In this document: positions 1-8,706 of the stretch, piece by piece
Position numbering within the stretch: position 1 is the first letter of the stretch
How the letters are laid out: every line of letters starts with the position of its first letter
Assembly: GCF_000702005.1 (NCBI RefSeq)
Contig: NZ_KL370847.1
Span: 93,215 to 157,214, forward strand
Source: Selenomonas sp. ND2010
GTDB lineage: Bacteria; Bacillota; Negativicutes; Selenomonadales; Selenomonadaceae
DNA length: 64,000 bases
Direction of reading: 5' to 3'
Position numbers and translations under genes: made by a program
Notes under the pieces: model-generated
What the model was told of the DNA's origin: nothing
Database searches by the model: none
The model's input: only the letters and a program-made list of their open reading frames with translations

Positions 1-899
1 ATGTGCTGATCTATCAGCTCGATGCCTTCGTATTTTCTGACCGTTTGGCAGAGTTCTGTCGAAGGGGCTATGACTATATCGGTGCACCGGTGCGGCGGCT
101 GACGCCGCTATGGCATGCAATCGGTGCGCGCGTAGGCAATGGTGGTTTTTCCTTGCGGCGCGTAGCGGCTTGCCGGGCAATGGTTCCCGTATGGCAAAGG
201 TTGCAGGCCGAAGATCACCCTTGGAGCGGGGAACTTCTCGATTGTGAAGATGCGTTTTGGGGTTATTGCGGAAAAAATCCGCAGTTGGATTTTACGGTGC
301 CGGATGTGAAAACGGCCTTGGAATTTGCGGTGCAGGAAAATATCCAGCATGCCTATCCGCGCATGCTGGCTGGTTGGCGGCCATTCGGCGCGCATGGCTG
401 GAATAAGATGGATGCAGTTTTTTGGGAGCGTATCCTTGCGCGTGAGGGCTATCCTTTGAAGGGGCTTATCAGTAATGATTTTGGCCGCAGGGATATCGTG
501 CGGAAATGGCAGGTGCACCAGCAGGCTAATCTGCCGCGTGTCTATGGCTGCTGGCAGCGGAAGGATTTTCGCGGTGCACTTGATTTGATGCTTGACTATT
601 TGCAGCAGTATGACGAAGGGCATAAGACTTGGCAGCAGCAGACGTACGATTTATTCCAGCTTTGGCATATGGCTGAAGGGGATCGTGGGCAGGCTGGCAT
701 GATAAGTGACCTATTCCAGCAAACTGTCGAGGAGGGCATACGGCGTACGATTTCAGCAGGAAACTTTACGTCGTTACAGTTATGGTGGGGGGATCGGCTG
801 GCAAAACGGCTGGAATCTCAGGTAAAGCATCGCACGGGTACTGCTCTGCGGGAAATGTTATTATTAGGTCATGAAGCTGAGCGAAGGGCAGGTCTGTAA
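1..899 (+). CDS. DUF5672 family protein, 5' end cut by window edge
   Basis: The reading frame is open from the first bases and ends with TAA at 897-899; the true start lies upstream. The visible protein opens with LIYQLDAFVFSD followed by YDYIGAP, which I recognise as the DUF5672 family, proteins of unknown activity found in glycan loci and thought to be glycosyltransferase-like. Roughly the first 180 residues look like this domain, and the rest is a helical tail of about 110 residues without a family I know. The next gene, a GT8 enzyme, starts 19 bases later, so the two are probably co-transcribed. A glycosyltransferase role is inference from family and context. Confidence 0.75.
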   Translation, partial: VLIYQLDAFVFSDRLAEFCRRGYDYIGAPVRRLTPLWHAIGARVGNGGFSLRRVAACRAMVPVWQRLQAEDHPWSGELLDCEDAFWGYCGKNPQLDFTVPDVKTALEFAVQENIQHAYPRMLAGWRPFGAHGWNKMDAVFWERILAREGYPLKGLISNDFGRRDIVRKWQVHQQANLPRVYGCWQRKDFRGALDLMLDYLQQYDEGHKTWQQQTYDLFQLWHMAEGDRGQAGMISDLFQQTVEEGIRRTISAGNFTSLQLWWGDRLAKRLESQVKHRTGTALREMLLLGHEAERRAGL

Positions 900-918
900 T
901 TGAGGAGTGTAGGATAGA

Positions 919-2145
919 ATGATTGATATTTGCTATGCGATAGCTGATGAGAAGGGGACGTATAGTAAGTTTCTGGGAACGTCATTATGGTCGCTTTGCG
1001 AGCAGCACGAGGAGAAGGATCTGCATATCCATCTGTTGCATGATGGGACGTTGCGGGAAGAAGAAAAGGTGAGGTTTCACCAGGCGGCCATGCATTTTGG
1101 CCAGCAGCTTTCGTTTTACAATGTGGAAGTGCTGGCAGCGGCGGAGCTTGACTATTTGCGGCAGGAATTACCTCAGGCTGGGGTATCGCGTTATACTTAT
1201 GCGGCCTTTTACCGCTTGTTGGCGGCACGGTTATTGCCGCCAGCAGTGTCGCGGTTTATTTATTTTGATGCCGATACCGTAATTCATATGGATATCGCTG
1301 GTTTGTGGCAGGAGAGCCTGGAGGAATATCCGCTGGCTGCGGTAGCAGAGTATGATGAGGCAGGAGATCCGGCGGATAATCCGATGGTGGCAGCAGGCTG
1401 GCTGGATGGCCGTGATTATTTTAACTCCGGGGTATTGCTTGTAGACCGTGAGAAGTTTTTGGCGCAGGGCGATATCCTGCGGGCAGGCATCAAGCGGTTA
1501 AAACAGCTCGAAGGATTTGTGTTTTACGATCAGGATATCCTCAATGCATATTTTGCTAACGGCTATAAACATTTGAATATTGCCTATAATGCGTTTGTGC
1601 CAGCTTTGCAGTTTCGTAAAATCCAGCAGTTGGTACCCGCAGTTTATCATTATGATGCGGGAAGTCTCGGTTTGCGGGAAGACGACGTCTATGATCGGCT
1701 ATTCTATACGATGTTTTCCCAGACGCCATGGTGCGACGAAGACTTCCTCTATCGTTGTTTTGCGCAGATGGAGCGGCAACATGATATCGATCTGGAGCTG
1801 GCGCGGCAGGTATTCAGCGTTGCCAGTCAAAGGCAGCGGATATTTTGCGCCAATGAAGCCTCACAGAAAGCGATTCAGGAACTTTTCAATTTGGGAGGGA
1901 AGGATCGTTACCTTACGATGCGCAGTGATATGGATTGGGCGGGACGCCTGTGCCAATATGAGCGCGTAAGTCCTGCGGGACGCAGGCTCTACATCTTGTT
2001 TTCGGGACAGTATGAGAAAATAAAGCAGGAACTTTTAGCGGCAGGTTGGCAGGAGGGGCAGGATTTTATGGATGGTTGGCTGCTTCTGCCGGAGAAATAC
2101 AGCGGTCATCTTTTCCGTTCACCAGCACTGATCCGTAATCTATAA
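919..2145 (+). CDS. Glycosyltransferase family 8 protein
   Basis: This 408-residue protein has the GT8 layout: an N-terminal nucleotide-sugar fold (VDI-like start, then SLWSLCEQ), the metal-binding DAD motif at about residues 117-119 in the context FIYFDADT, and the FNSGVLLVD motif about 50 residues later. GT8 enzymes are retaining transferases that usually move glucose or galactose from UDP-sugars, often in LPS core or protein glycosylation. The last 130 or so residues are not part of the core fold and are unassigned. The ATG at 919 follows GAGG-type SD sequence. It sits between DUF5672 and GT2 genes with short gaps. Donor and acceptor cannot be told from sequence. Confidence 0.88.
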   Translation: MIDICYAIADEKGTYSKFLGTSLWSLCEQHEEKDLHIHLLHDGTLREEEKVRFHQAAMHFGQQLSFYNVEVLAAAELDYLRQELPQAGVSRYTYAAFYRLLAARLLPPAVSRFIYFDADTVIHMDIAGLWQESLEEYPLAAVAEYDEAGDPADNPMVAAGWLDGRDYFNSGVLLVDREKFLAQGDILRAGIKRLKQLEGFVFYDQDILNAYFANGYKHLNIAYNAFVPALQFRKIQQLVPAVYHYDAGSLGLREDDVYDRLFYTMFSQTPWCDEDFLYRCFAQMERQHDIDLELARQVFSVASQRQRIFCANEASQKAIQELFNLGGKDRYLTMRSDMDWAGRLCQYERVSPAGRRLYILFSGQYEKIKQELLAAGWQEGQDFMDGWLLLPEKYSGHLFRSPALIRNL

Positions 2146-2163
2146 ACTGAGGAAAGGATGATC

Positions 2164-3747
2164 ATGATGCAGATAGCGGTAATCTCGATGGTACGCAACG
2201 AAGCGGATATCATCGAAAGCTTTGTGCGCCATGCCGCAAGTTTTGCGGATAAACTTTATATAGTAGACCATGCCAGTACGGATGGTACCTATGAGATCTT
2301 GCAGCAATTAGCAGCAGAGGGCTTGCCGCTCACTGTGCAGCAGTTTTCCGAATCGGAGCAGGCACAGGCTGAGGTCATGACAGACCTGATGGAGCAGGCT
2401 TTTGCGGCGGGGAGAGACTTTGTTCTGCCGCTTGATGCCGATGAATTCCTGCTGCCGGATGGGGAGCAGGATATGGGCTGGTGTCGCGAGGCGCTGCTTT
2501 CCGTTTGTACGCCATCTGATATTTATCAGCTGCCATGGGTTACTTATCAGACTGTAGAAGAATATCATGGACAGCAGTTTATCCTGGCAATGGAAAGCCA
2601 GCGGGAAAGCCAGTCTGAAGAACTCGGGAAACTTCTCTTGGGGCGTGAGGCTTGGGAAAAGACAGGTTTCCGTCTGAGCCAAGGCAATCATCATGCTCTG
2701 CTTCCGGCAATCGACGGTTTGCAGCGGTTGAAGCCGCTGCCGCTAAATGGTGTGCATCTGGCCCATTTTCCCTGGCGCAGCAGCGAGCAGGCCGCGTCAA
2801 AAGCCGCAGTGGGGTGGCTGGCCAATGTGGCCAAATACTCACGGCAGACGAACCTGGCCAATCATTGGCGGCAGGGGTTCTATCGGTTGCTGGCAGGCGA
2901 GAAAACGAGCCGCCCGTTGTTAAAGCAAGGCCAGATTGTGCGGCTGGCACCAGCCTGTAAGGCGCTGCAGCTTTCGTATACGAGGGCACAGAGCGGCGAA
3001 GCCGTGCTGCTTCGCAATGTCCTGCTGGCGGCCGAACAGCTGGCCAATGCTTATAGTGAGCAGCAGGCTGCCAGTGAACAGCATAAGGTATCGCTCCTGC
3101 TGCCCTATATTGGAGAGCAGGAGCCCTTTCAGCAGTCCTTTGCCAGCGTGGTGGCGGAGGATTATCCGCAGGTGAACCTTATCGTATTCCCGTTGGGAGA
3201 AACAGCAAGTCGTGACGATTGGCTGCTCGGATTCTTGGAAGAGCAGTCGGAAAAGACCACGAAGGATATTATCTATCTGCAGGAGCAGGGAGATATTCTC
3301 TGGAAGGATTTATGGGAGTCCGCAGATGGTGAATTCATCCAATGGGTGTTCCCTGGCGATATTTTAGCGAAGCATAAAATACAGCCGATGGTTACGACGC
3401 TGGCGCGTCATGGCAATATTGATTTCGTGCTGACGAATAGTCTGGATTATCCTGCTTTGCAACCGGCAAAAGAGCGGGGAACGCTGGTGGATTTGCAGCT
3501 GCCGGACGGTTTTGCCATTGGCGATGGCAATGTCTATCGGCAATATCTGCAAGAGCACCAGGCACTGTTGACGGGCGGCTTGTCCGCGCCTTTGTTCCGG
3601 CGGCAGACGATGCAGCGGTGCGATTTTGGCCGGAAATTCCTGCAGGACGGAGAGCCGCAATGGCAGGCGTTTTGGCAGGCCGTGCTTCAGGATGCCATCA
3701 TTGGCGCGATGGATACTCCGTTGGTGGAAATGCATAGTCAGCTGTAG
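2164..3747 (+). CDS. Glycosyltransferase family 2-like protein with a second, degenerate GT2-like half
   Basis: The N-terminus reads AVISMVRNEADIIESFV, then VDHASTDGT and PLDADEFL, which is the GT2 subtype that starts with a conserved RNE motif. The DAD pair supplies the expected metal ligand. After about residue 300 the protein seems to begin a second GT2-like fold (VSLLLPYIGEQEPFQQS) in which the usual aspartates are poorly kept, so that half may bind rather than catalyse. Three ATGs lie at 2158, 2164 and 2167; the SD GAGGAAAGG at 2149-2157 abuts the first, so 2164 or 2167 is the likelier start. The gene is flanked closely by GT8 and a heptosyltransferase gene and belongs to the same operon. 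Confidence 0.82.
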   Translation: MMQIAVISMVRNEADIIESFVRHAASFADKLYIVDHASTDGTYEILQQLAAEGLPLTVQQFSESEQAQAEVMTDLMEQAFAAGRDFVLPLDADEFLLPDGEQDMGWCREALLSVCTPSDIYQLPWVTYQTVEEYHGQQFILAMESQRESQSEELGKLLLGREAWEKTGFRLSQGNHHALLPAIDGLQRLKPLPLNGVHLAHFPWRSSEQAASKAAVGWLANVAKYSRQTNLANHWRQGFYRLLAGEKTSRPLLKQGQIVRLAPACKALQLSYTRAQSGEAVLLRNVLLAAEQLANAYSEQQAASEQHKVSLLLPYIGEQEPFQQSFASVVAEDYPQVNLIVFPLGETASRDDWLLGFLEEQSEKTTKDIIYLQEQGDILWKDLWESADGEFIQWVFPGDILAKHKIQPMVTTLARHGNIDFVLTNSLDYPALQPAKERGTLVDLQLPDGFAIGDGNVYRQYLQEHQALLTGGLSAPLFRRQTMQRCDFGRKFLQDGEPQWQAFWQAVLQDAIIGAMDTPLVEMHSQL

Positions 3748-3762
3748 AGAGGAGTTGGCAGG

Positions 3763-4989
3763 ATGCACTTATGGCCGGTATTGTATTTTTATTCGGGCGT
3801 GAAGGATTTTACCGCCGAAGACAGCGGAATCTTTGTCCGTTATGATGAATTGGCAGGGATGGTCAAGGGCGACACGGGCATTGAAGGACTAAAACTCGAT
3901 TTTAATGCCGGTGTGAGGGTGGCAGTTCCTGCTGGTGATTGGCAGGTCAGGATTACCGATGCGGACAGCGGGCAGGTGTTTTTCGATGGACAAGCATCGG
4001 AAACGGTACTTATTTCGATGGAGCAGTATTTCATTCGCTGGCAGATTGAGGTGAAAAAGGCAGGGCAGCTGGTCTTTGCGCATACCTATGATGCGGCAGG
4101 GCAGACGGTTTGCTTTGTTTTAGAAGGCGATGTGCTCGGCGATATCATCATGCTGCTGCCCTACCTCCGGGCCTTTGTGCAGCAGTGGAAATGCCGTGGC
4201 GTGATTCTCGATAAACCGGCATTCCGCGAAATCCTGGCAAACTACTATCCGGAATTTACCGTGGTGGAAGAATTCCCCGAAGATGCCTATGCGACCTATC
4301 ATATCGGTGCCTTTCAGACACCGCCGTTTTTGATGCCGGACGACAGCCGGTCTTTGCCTGTTTCGTATATCGGCCGGGAATTGTTGGGGCTGTATCGGGC
4401 GGCAGAGAATGTTATCTATGAGCCAACCCAGCCGCGGGCGATAGGGGAGCCCTATGTCTGTATCGCGGTGCAGGCTTCGGGGGCACGCAAATGCTGGCTG
4501 CATCCGCAGGGCTGGGAGCAGGTTGTGGACTATCTGAAACAACTTGGCTATCGGGTCATCTGCATCGACCGCGAGCGGGCAACCAACAGCGATGGCCTGC
4601 ATATTGAGATGCCCGCAGGGGCCGAGGATATGTCTGGGGCTTACACGTTGATGGATCGCGTCAATATGCTGGCCTATGCAGACTTTTTTATTGGCCTATC
4701 AAGTGGCCTGTCGTGGCTGGCCCATGCAGCTGGGTGCCCAGTGGTGTTGATTGGCGGCATATCGCTGCCCTATTCGGAATTCGATACGCCCTATCGGGTG
4801 CAGAATCGGCAGGTTTGCCATGGCTGTTATAACGATTTGCGCGTGGACTGGCGGGAGGATAAATGTCCCTACCATAAGGGAACCGCGCGGGAATACGAAT
4901 GCTCAAAGAAAATTACCCCACAGCTGGTCATCGGGACGATCGAACGGTTATTGCAAGATCGTGTATCATATGGAGAGATAGAAGGGTGA
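3763..4989 (+). CDS. Autotransporter-type O-heptosyltransferase (TibC/Aah-like, GT9 fold)
   Basis: Residues 1-110 form a beta-rich N-terminal domain and residues 115-400 a GT9 heptosyltransferase-like fold (EGDVLGDIIMLLPYLRA, ARKCWLHP, GLSSGLSWLAHAAGCPVVLIGG). The C-terminal part carries four cysteines at about 352, 355, 368 and 380 (CHGC, then two single Cys), matching the iron-binding finger of the bacterial autotransporter heptosyltransferase family, whose TibC member forms a dodecamer and moves ADP-heptose onto serines of adhesins. The lysine in ARKCW is placed like the family's conserved Lys. Known members act in the cytosol on autotransporters; here no autotransporter is visible, so the acceptor is open. 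ATG 3763 follows a GAGAGGAG SD. Confidence 0.8.
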   Translation: MHLWPVLYFYSGVKDFTAEDSGIFVRYDELAGMVKGDTGIEGLKLDFNAGVRVAVPAGDWQVRITDADSGQVFFDGQASETVLISMEQYFIRWQIEVKKAGQLVFAHTYDAAGQTVCFVLEGDVLGDIIMLLPYLRAFVQQWKCRGVILDKPAFREILANYYPEFTVVEEFPEDAYATYHIGAFQTPPFLMPDDSRSLPVSYIGRELLGLYRAAENVIYEPTQPRAIGEPYVCIAVQASGARKCWLHPQGWEQVVDYLKQLGYRVICIDRERATNSDGLHIEMPAGAEDMSGAYTLMDRVNMLAYADFFIGLSSGLSWLAHAAGCPVVLIGGISLPYSEFDTPYRVQNRQVCHGCYNDLRVDWREDKCPYHKGTAREYECSKKITPQLVIGTIERLLQDRVSYGEIEG

Positions 4990-4994
4990 AGGCA

Positions 4995-6134
4995 ATGAAA
5001 GATTTCCTAACGATGGTCAAGAAACTGTATCATCGCAACTATGAGGATTCGATGGAGGCAATCAAGGAACAGCAGATTCCCTGTGCGTATTTTTATCCTA
5101 TGGAACCATTCGCGTCCGGTAATATCGACGCAGTGCGGGAATGGGGCATGAACGTAACGACAATCTGCACTTGGGACAAAAACGTTGGCGAAATTAATTA
5201 TCCTGCTTGCCGTGTCGTGGGGCTTAAAGAATTCCTGTCAGACCCGCGCGAAGTGAAAATCATGCTGCTGCATCCGCAGATGTGGCTGCCCGTGCTCGAT
5301 AAGGTACTGGCCCCCTTGGGCGTGGATTCTATCAACCTGGGCCATTTGCAGGACGCAATCAATATAAGGGATTTTATCTTTGATAATTTGCCACGGCTTT
5401 ATGAGACCTATGCCTGCCTTGGTCAGGAAGAATCGAAAAAGTCCTATCTGGCGGCGATTGCCGGCAATGTGTCCTGGCAGATCCGGGACTATCACTTTGC
5501 GCCGGAACCGCAGTATATGCTCGAAAGCTTTATCCCGCAGGAAGATGACATTGCGATTGACGGCGGTGCTTATGATGGCGGTACAGCAAGATTGTTTGCC
5601 TCGCTCGGGGCGAAAGTCTATGCCTTTGAGATGGATAGGAGAAACTATGAAGTCTGCCAGGCCAAAGCCGAGCAATACGGTTTTGTGGTCGAAAATATGG
5701 GCCTTTCCAATGTGGAGGCCGATGCGCATTATAACAGCGGTGGCACCGCCAGCTGCAAGCTGGACCATGGTGCCGAGAAGGCACACTTTATTTCCGTCGA
5801 TGCGTATGTCGAGCGGGCAAACCTTCCGCGTGTGGATTATATCAAGCTCGACGTCGAAGGGGCTGAACGGGAGGTTCTAGAGGGCGCGGCGGCCTCCATC
5901 CTGAAATGGAAGCCAAAGATGGCTATCAGTGCCTATCATCGTCCCTATGATCTATGGGATTTGCGCGAATACGTCTCCGCACTTTGCCCAAGCTACCGCT
6001 TTGAATTCCGTCACTATCCCATAGACGTCACGGATTACTGGCTCTCGGAACAGGACAAGGCGTTGCTGCGGGAATATGGGCTGGGGTATAAGATTCCCAC
6101 GTCCTGCGAGACAGTGCTGTATTGCTGTTCCTAA
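4995..6134 (+). CDS. FkbM family SAM-dependent methyltransferase
   Basis: The 379-residue product has the FkbM signatures: SAM-binding DGGAYDGG at residues 189-196, the acidic FEMD at the end of the next strand, and KLDVEGAE at 284-291. FkbM enzymes O-methylate sugars or other hydroxyls, and in glycan loci they usually cap or decorate glycans. Residues 30-115 look like a worn copy of the Rossmann-like domain fused to many enzymes further along this locus (WDKN, HPQMW and a closing GVDSINL), but its glycine motif is lost. An upstream in-frame extension overlaps the previous gene; ATG 4995, five bases after that gene's stop, is the better start. Confidence 0.85.
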   Translation: MKDFLTMVKKLYHRNYEDSMEAIKEQQIPCAYFYPMEPFASGNIDAVREWGMNVTTICTWDKNVGEINYPACRVVGLKEFLSDPREVKIMLLHPQMWLPVLDKVLAPLGVDSINLGHLQDAINIRDFIFDNLPRLYETYACLGQEESKKSYLAAIAGNVSWQIRDYHFAPEPQYMLESFIPQEDDIAIDGGAYDGGTARLFASLGAKVYAFEMDRRNYEVCQAKAEQYGFVVENMGLSNVEADAHYNSGGTASCKLDHGAEKAHFISVDAYVERANLPRVDYIKLDVEGAEREVLEGAAASILKWKPKMAISAYHRPYDLWDLREYVSALCPSYRFEFRHYPIDVTDYWLSEQDKALLREYGLGYKIPTSCETVLYCCS

Positions 6135-6210
6135 GAAATAAAAGGGAATGGCCGGGCAATTGTCGAATGTATAAAAGATAAGACATAGTATGTACAAGAG
6201 GTGAAGAAGG

Positions 6211-8706
6211 ATGTTGGGATGGAGCCAGAAACGTCAGCTGGTACAACAATTGAAGACAGCGGCAATTGCCATGGGGAGTCTGCGGCGGGTAGGACGGGAA
6301 CCAGGCACAGAGCTCAGGGACATCCTGTCAAGTACTGATGACTGTTGCCGGTTGCAGCTGAGTGCGGAACGGTATGATTTTTATCATCAGATTTTTGATG
6401 GGCTGCTTCAGGTTTTAGGGAGAGACTGGCAACAGATGGCGGCAGCAGAGCGCAAAGAATCCAGTGCACTCTGCCAGGATATTCTGGATGTTGCCATCAA
6501 GGCGATGCAGAAGGAAAAATGCCGCCGGATTATTTTATTCATGCCGTATAAGGCTTCTATGTGGGACAGCCTAGAAAGTGTCTGGCTGGCAGCTGAGGCC
6601 GATGAATCCTGTGAAGCTTATGTGATGCCGATTCCCTATTTTGAACGGAAGACGGACTATACCTTTGGCACGATGCATTACGAGGGAGCTTTGTTCCCGG
6701 ATTATGTGCCAATTCTCGACTATCAGCATGTAACGCTGGCGGAAATGCATCCAGAAGTAATATACATCCATAATCCCTACGATAACGGCAATATGGCGAC
6801 AAGTGTGGCGCCGCAGTACTATTCGGAAGAATTGAAGAAATATACGGATATCCTGGTCTATATTCCCTACTTTGCGACTGCAGGCGGTATGGGGGATGGG
6901 CAGCGATTCTGCTTTGCCTATCAGAATGTGGACTATATTATCGTGCAGGCGGAATCACTGAAGGAATTCTATGATCCGCAGGTCGATCGGGCCAAAATCC
7001 TGCCGCTTGGCTCCCCAAAGTTTGACCGGATTGTCCGGATTTGCAAAGAGCGGCCAGAGCCGCCAGCAGCGTGGAAGAGCCGGCTGGCGGGAAAGACCGT
7101 GTATTTCTATAATACCAGTTTGGCGGGGATGATTAACAATCCGTGGGCCTTCCTGAAAAAGATGGAGTACGTATTCCGTACCTTCGAAAAACATCCGGAG
7201 GCCTGTCTGCTATGGCGGCCGCATCCGCTATTGGAGACGACATTCCGCTCGATGCGTAAGGACTTTTTGCCATTCTTCCATCAGCTCAAACAATACTACC
7301 TGGAGCATCAGATTGGCATCTACGATGATACGCCGGATATCGATACGGCAATCGCTTGGTCGGATGTCTATATCGGTGACTCGGGCACCAGTGTGACGTC
7401 ACTGTTTGGTGTGGCAGGAAAGCCGATGTTTATTTTCAACAATCTCATCGACCGGCTGCCGGAACCTGAAGATTGGCGTGGCAATCTTAATCTGACCGAT
7501 AACTTGAAATGGATTGTGACCGGAAACAATGACTTGTTGTGGTCACCAAAGATGGATGGTCAGTATGAGTTTTACTGCAACTTGTCGGCATATACAAGCG
7601 GCGCTTATTATGGACGCGTCTTTGAGACAGAGGACTATGTGGTGATTTGTCCGGCCAATGGCCAGGAAATACTGCTGGTGGCTGACCATCGCGTCGTGCG
7701 GCGGATTCCGCTGCACGATCGTTGCAGTACTGCAGCACGCTTTGCTGGAGCATGGCAGATTGGCCCATATATTTTCTTGATACCCATCCGTTATCCGGCG
7801 ATTGTCCGTTATGATATAATGAATGGCCAGCTGGACTATATCGATGGCTATGCAGACGTCATAGCCCAGGAGGTAGATGGCAGCTGGACCGTAGGCGGCA
7901 GTTGTGTATGGCAGGATATGCTCGCTATTGCATCACCGACTGATGGCCGCATCCTGCTGATTGATGCGGTGACCTTGCAGGTGGAACTTCTCAATCTGGA
8001 TGAGCAGGATGAAAATGGCTGCTTGGTACTGATGCCGGATGGCGAAGAAATCTGGTGCCTGCCGCGCAAGGGCTATACCATCCGCTGCTGGAATCCGCGT
8101 ACGGGAACGATAAAAGTCTATGCGGATGTGCCGGAGAATTTCCACTCGGAGCATGTGCCGCTGAGGTTTGAATGTGAGATGAATCCTTGGAGCAGTCTGA
8201 CGGTAGCAGGCGATACAGTTTATCTGGCACCATTCTGGGGCAATCGCTTCTTGAAGCTTGATAAGAGCACCGGTGAATTTTCGGAGTGGCAAGTACCGTT
8301 CAAGGCAACTTGCCGGACGGATAATGGCTATCTGCCGGTTTGGGGCTGTGCAGGTTTCCTGGATAAGGAAAAAATCTATTATATCCCCGAGCGCCGTGTC
8401 TATCGTTTTAATGGGCGGACCAATCAGTTCATCGAATATCCGCTGGCACTGGAACCAGCGAGCCGGCAGAAATTGCGAAAAGGGTTCGGCCGTATTTCGG
8501 AGTGGTTGCGGTATGGCTGTCTTGAGGATGCGTACAATACACTGGAGGATTTCCTGCAAAGAGGTTTTGCGGAGCAGGGCTTTTCGCGCAGTGCTCAGCT
8601 GGAAGCATACAGTGAGATTGCCGCGCATATCGATGGTACGGCAGGAATTGCTATCCACCAATATATCTCGGAACAACTTGATGCGAAAAAAGGAGGCGAG
8701 AGGTAA
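6211..8706 (+). CDS. CDP-glycerol glycerophosphotransferase-like domain fused to a beta-propeller
   Basis: This 831-residue protein has two parts. Residues about 100-420 resemble the CDP-glycerol glycerophosphotransferase (TagB/TagF) fold: LGSPKFDRI, the RPHP motif in LLWRPHPLLETT, and SDVYIGDSGTSVTSLFG in the place of the usual TDYSS block. Residues about 440-760 are built of repeats of the type GDTVYLAPFWGNRFLKLD, with strands of 4-6 residues, typical of a beta-propeller. Such phosphotransferases pass an alditol phosphate from a CDP carrier to an acceptor. The DSGTS variation makes activity less certain. The gene overlaps the next start (TAATG), so translation is probably coupled to the cytidylyltransferase fusion that may make its donor. 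Confidence 0.75.
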   Translation: MLGWSQKRQLVQQLKTAAIAMGSLRRVGREPGTELRDILSSTDDCCRLQLSAERYDFYHQIFDGLLQVLGRDWQQMAAAERKESSALCQDILDVAIKAMQKEKCRRIILFMPYKASMWDSLESVWLAAEADESCEAYVMPIPYFERKTDYTFGTMHYEGALFPDYVPILDYQHVTLAEMHPEVIYIHNPYDNGNMATSVAPQYYSEELKKYTDILVYIPYFATAGGMGDGQRFCFAYQNVDYIIVQAESLKEFYDPQVDRAKILPLGSPKFDRIVRICKERPEPPAAWKSRLAGKTVYFYNTSLAGMINNPWAFLKKMEYVFRTFEKHPEACLLWRPHPLLETTFRSMRKDFLPFFHQLKQYYLEHQIGIYDDTPDIDTAIAWSDVYIGDSGTSVTSLFGVAGKPMFIFNNLIDRLPEPEDWRGNLNLTDNLKWIVTGNNDLLWSPKMDGQYEFYCNLSAYTSGAYYGRVFETEDYVVICPANGQEILLVADHRVVRRIPLHDRCSTAARFAGAWQIGPYIFLIPIRYPAIVRYDIMNGQLDYIDGYADVIAQEVDGSWTVGGSCVWQDMLAIASPTDGRILLIDAVTLQVELLNLDEQDENGCLVLMPDGEEIWCLPRKGYTIRCWNPRTGTIKVYADVPENFHSEHVPLRFECEMNPWSSLTVAGDTVYLAPFWGNRFLKLDKSTGEFSEWQVPFKATCRTDNGYLPVWGCAGFLDKEKIYYIPERRVYRFNGRTNQFIEYPLALEPASRQKLRKGFGRISEWLRYGCLEDAYNTLEDFLQRGFAEQGFSRSAQLEAYSEIAAHIDGTAGIAIHQYISEQLDAKKGGER

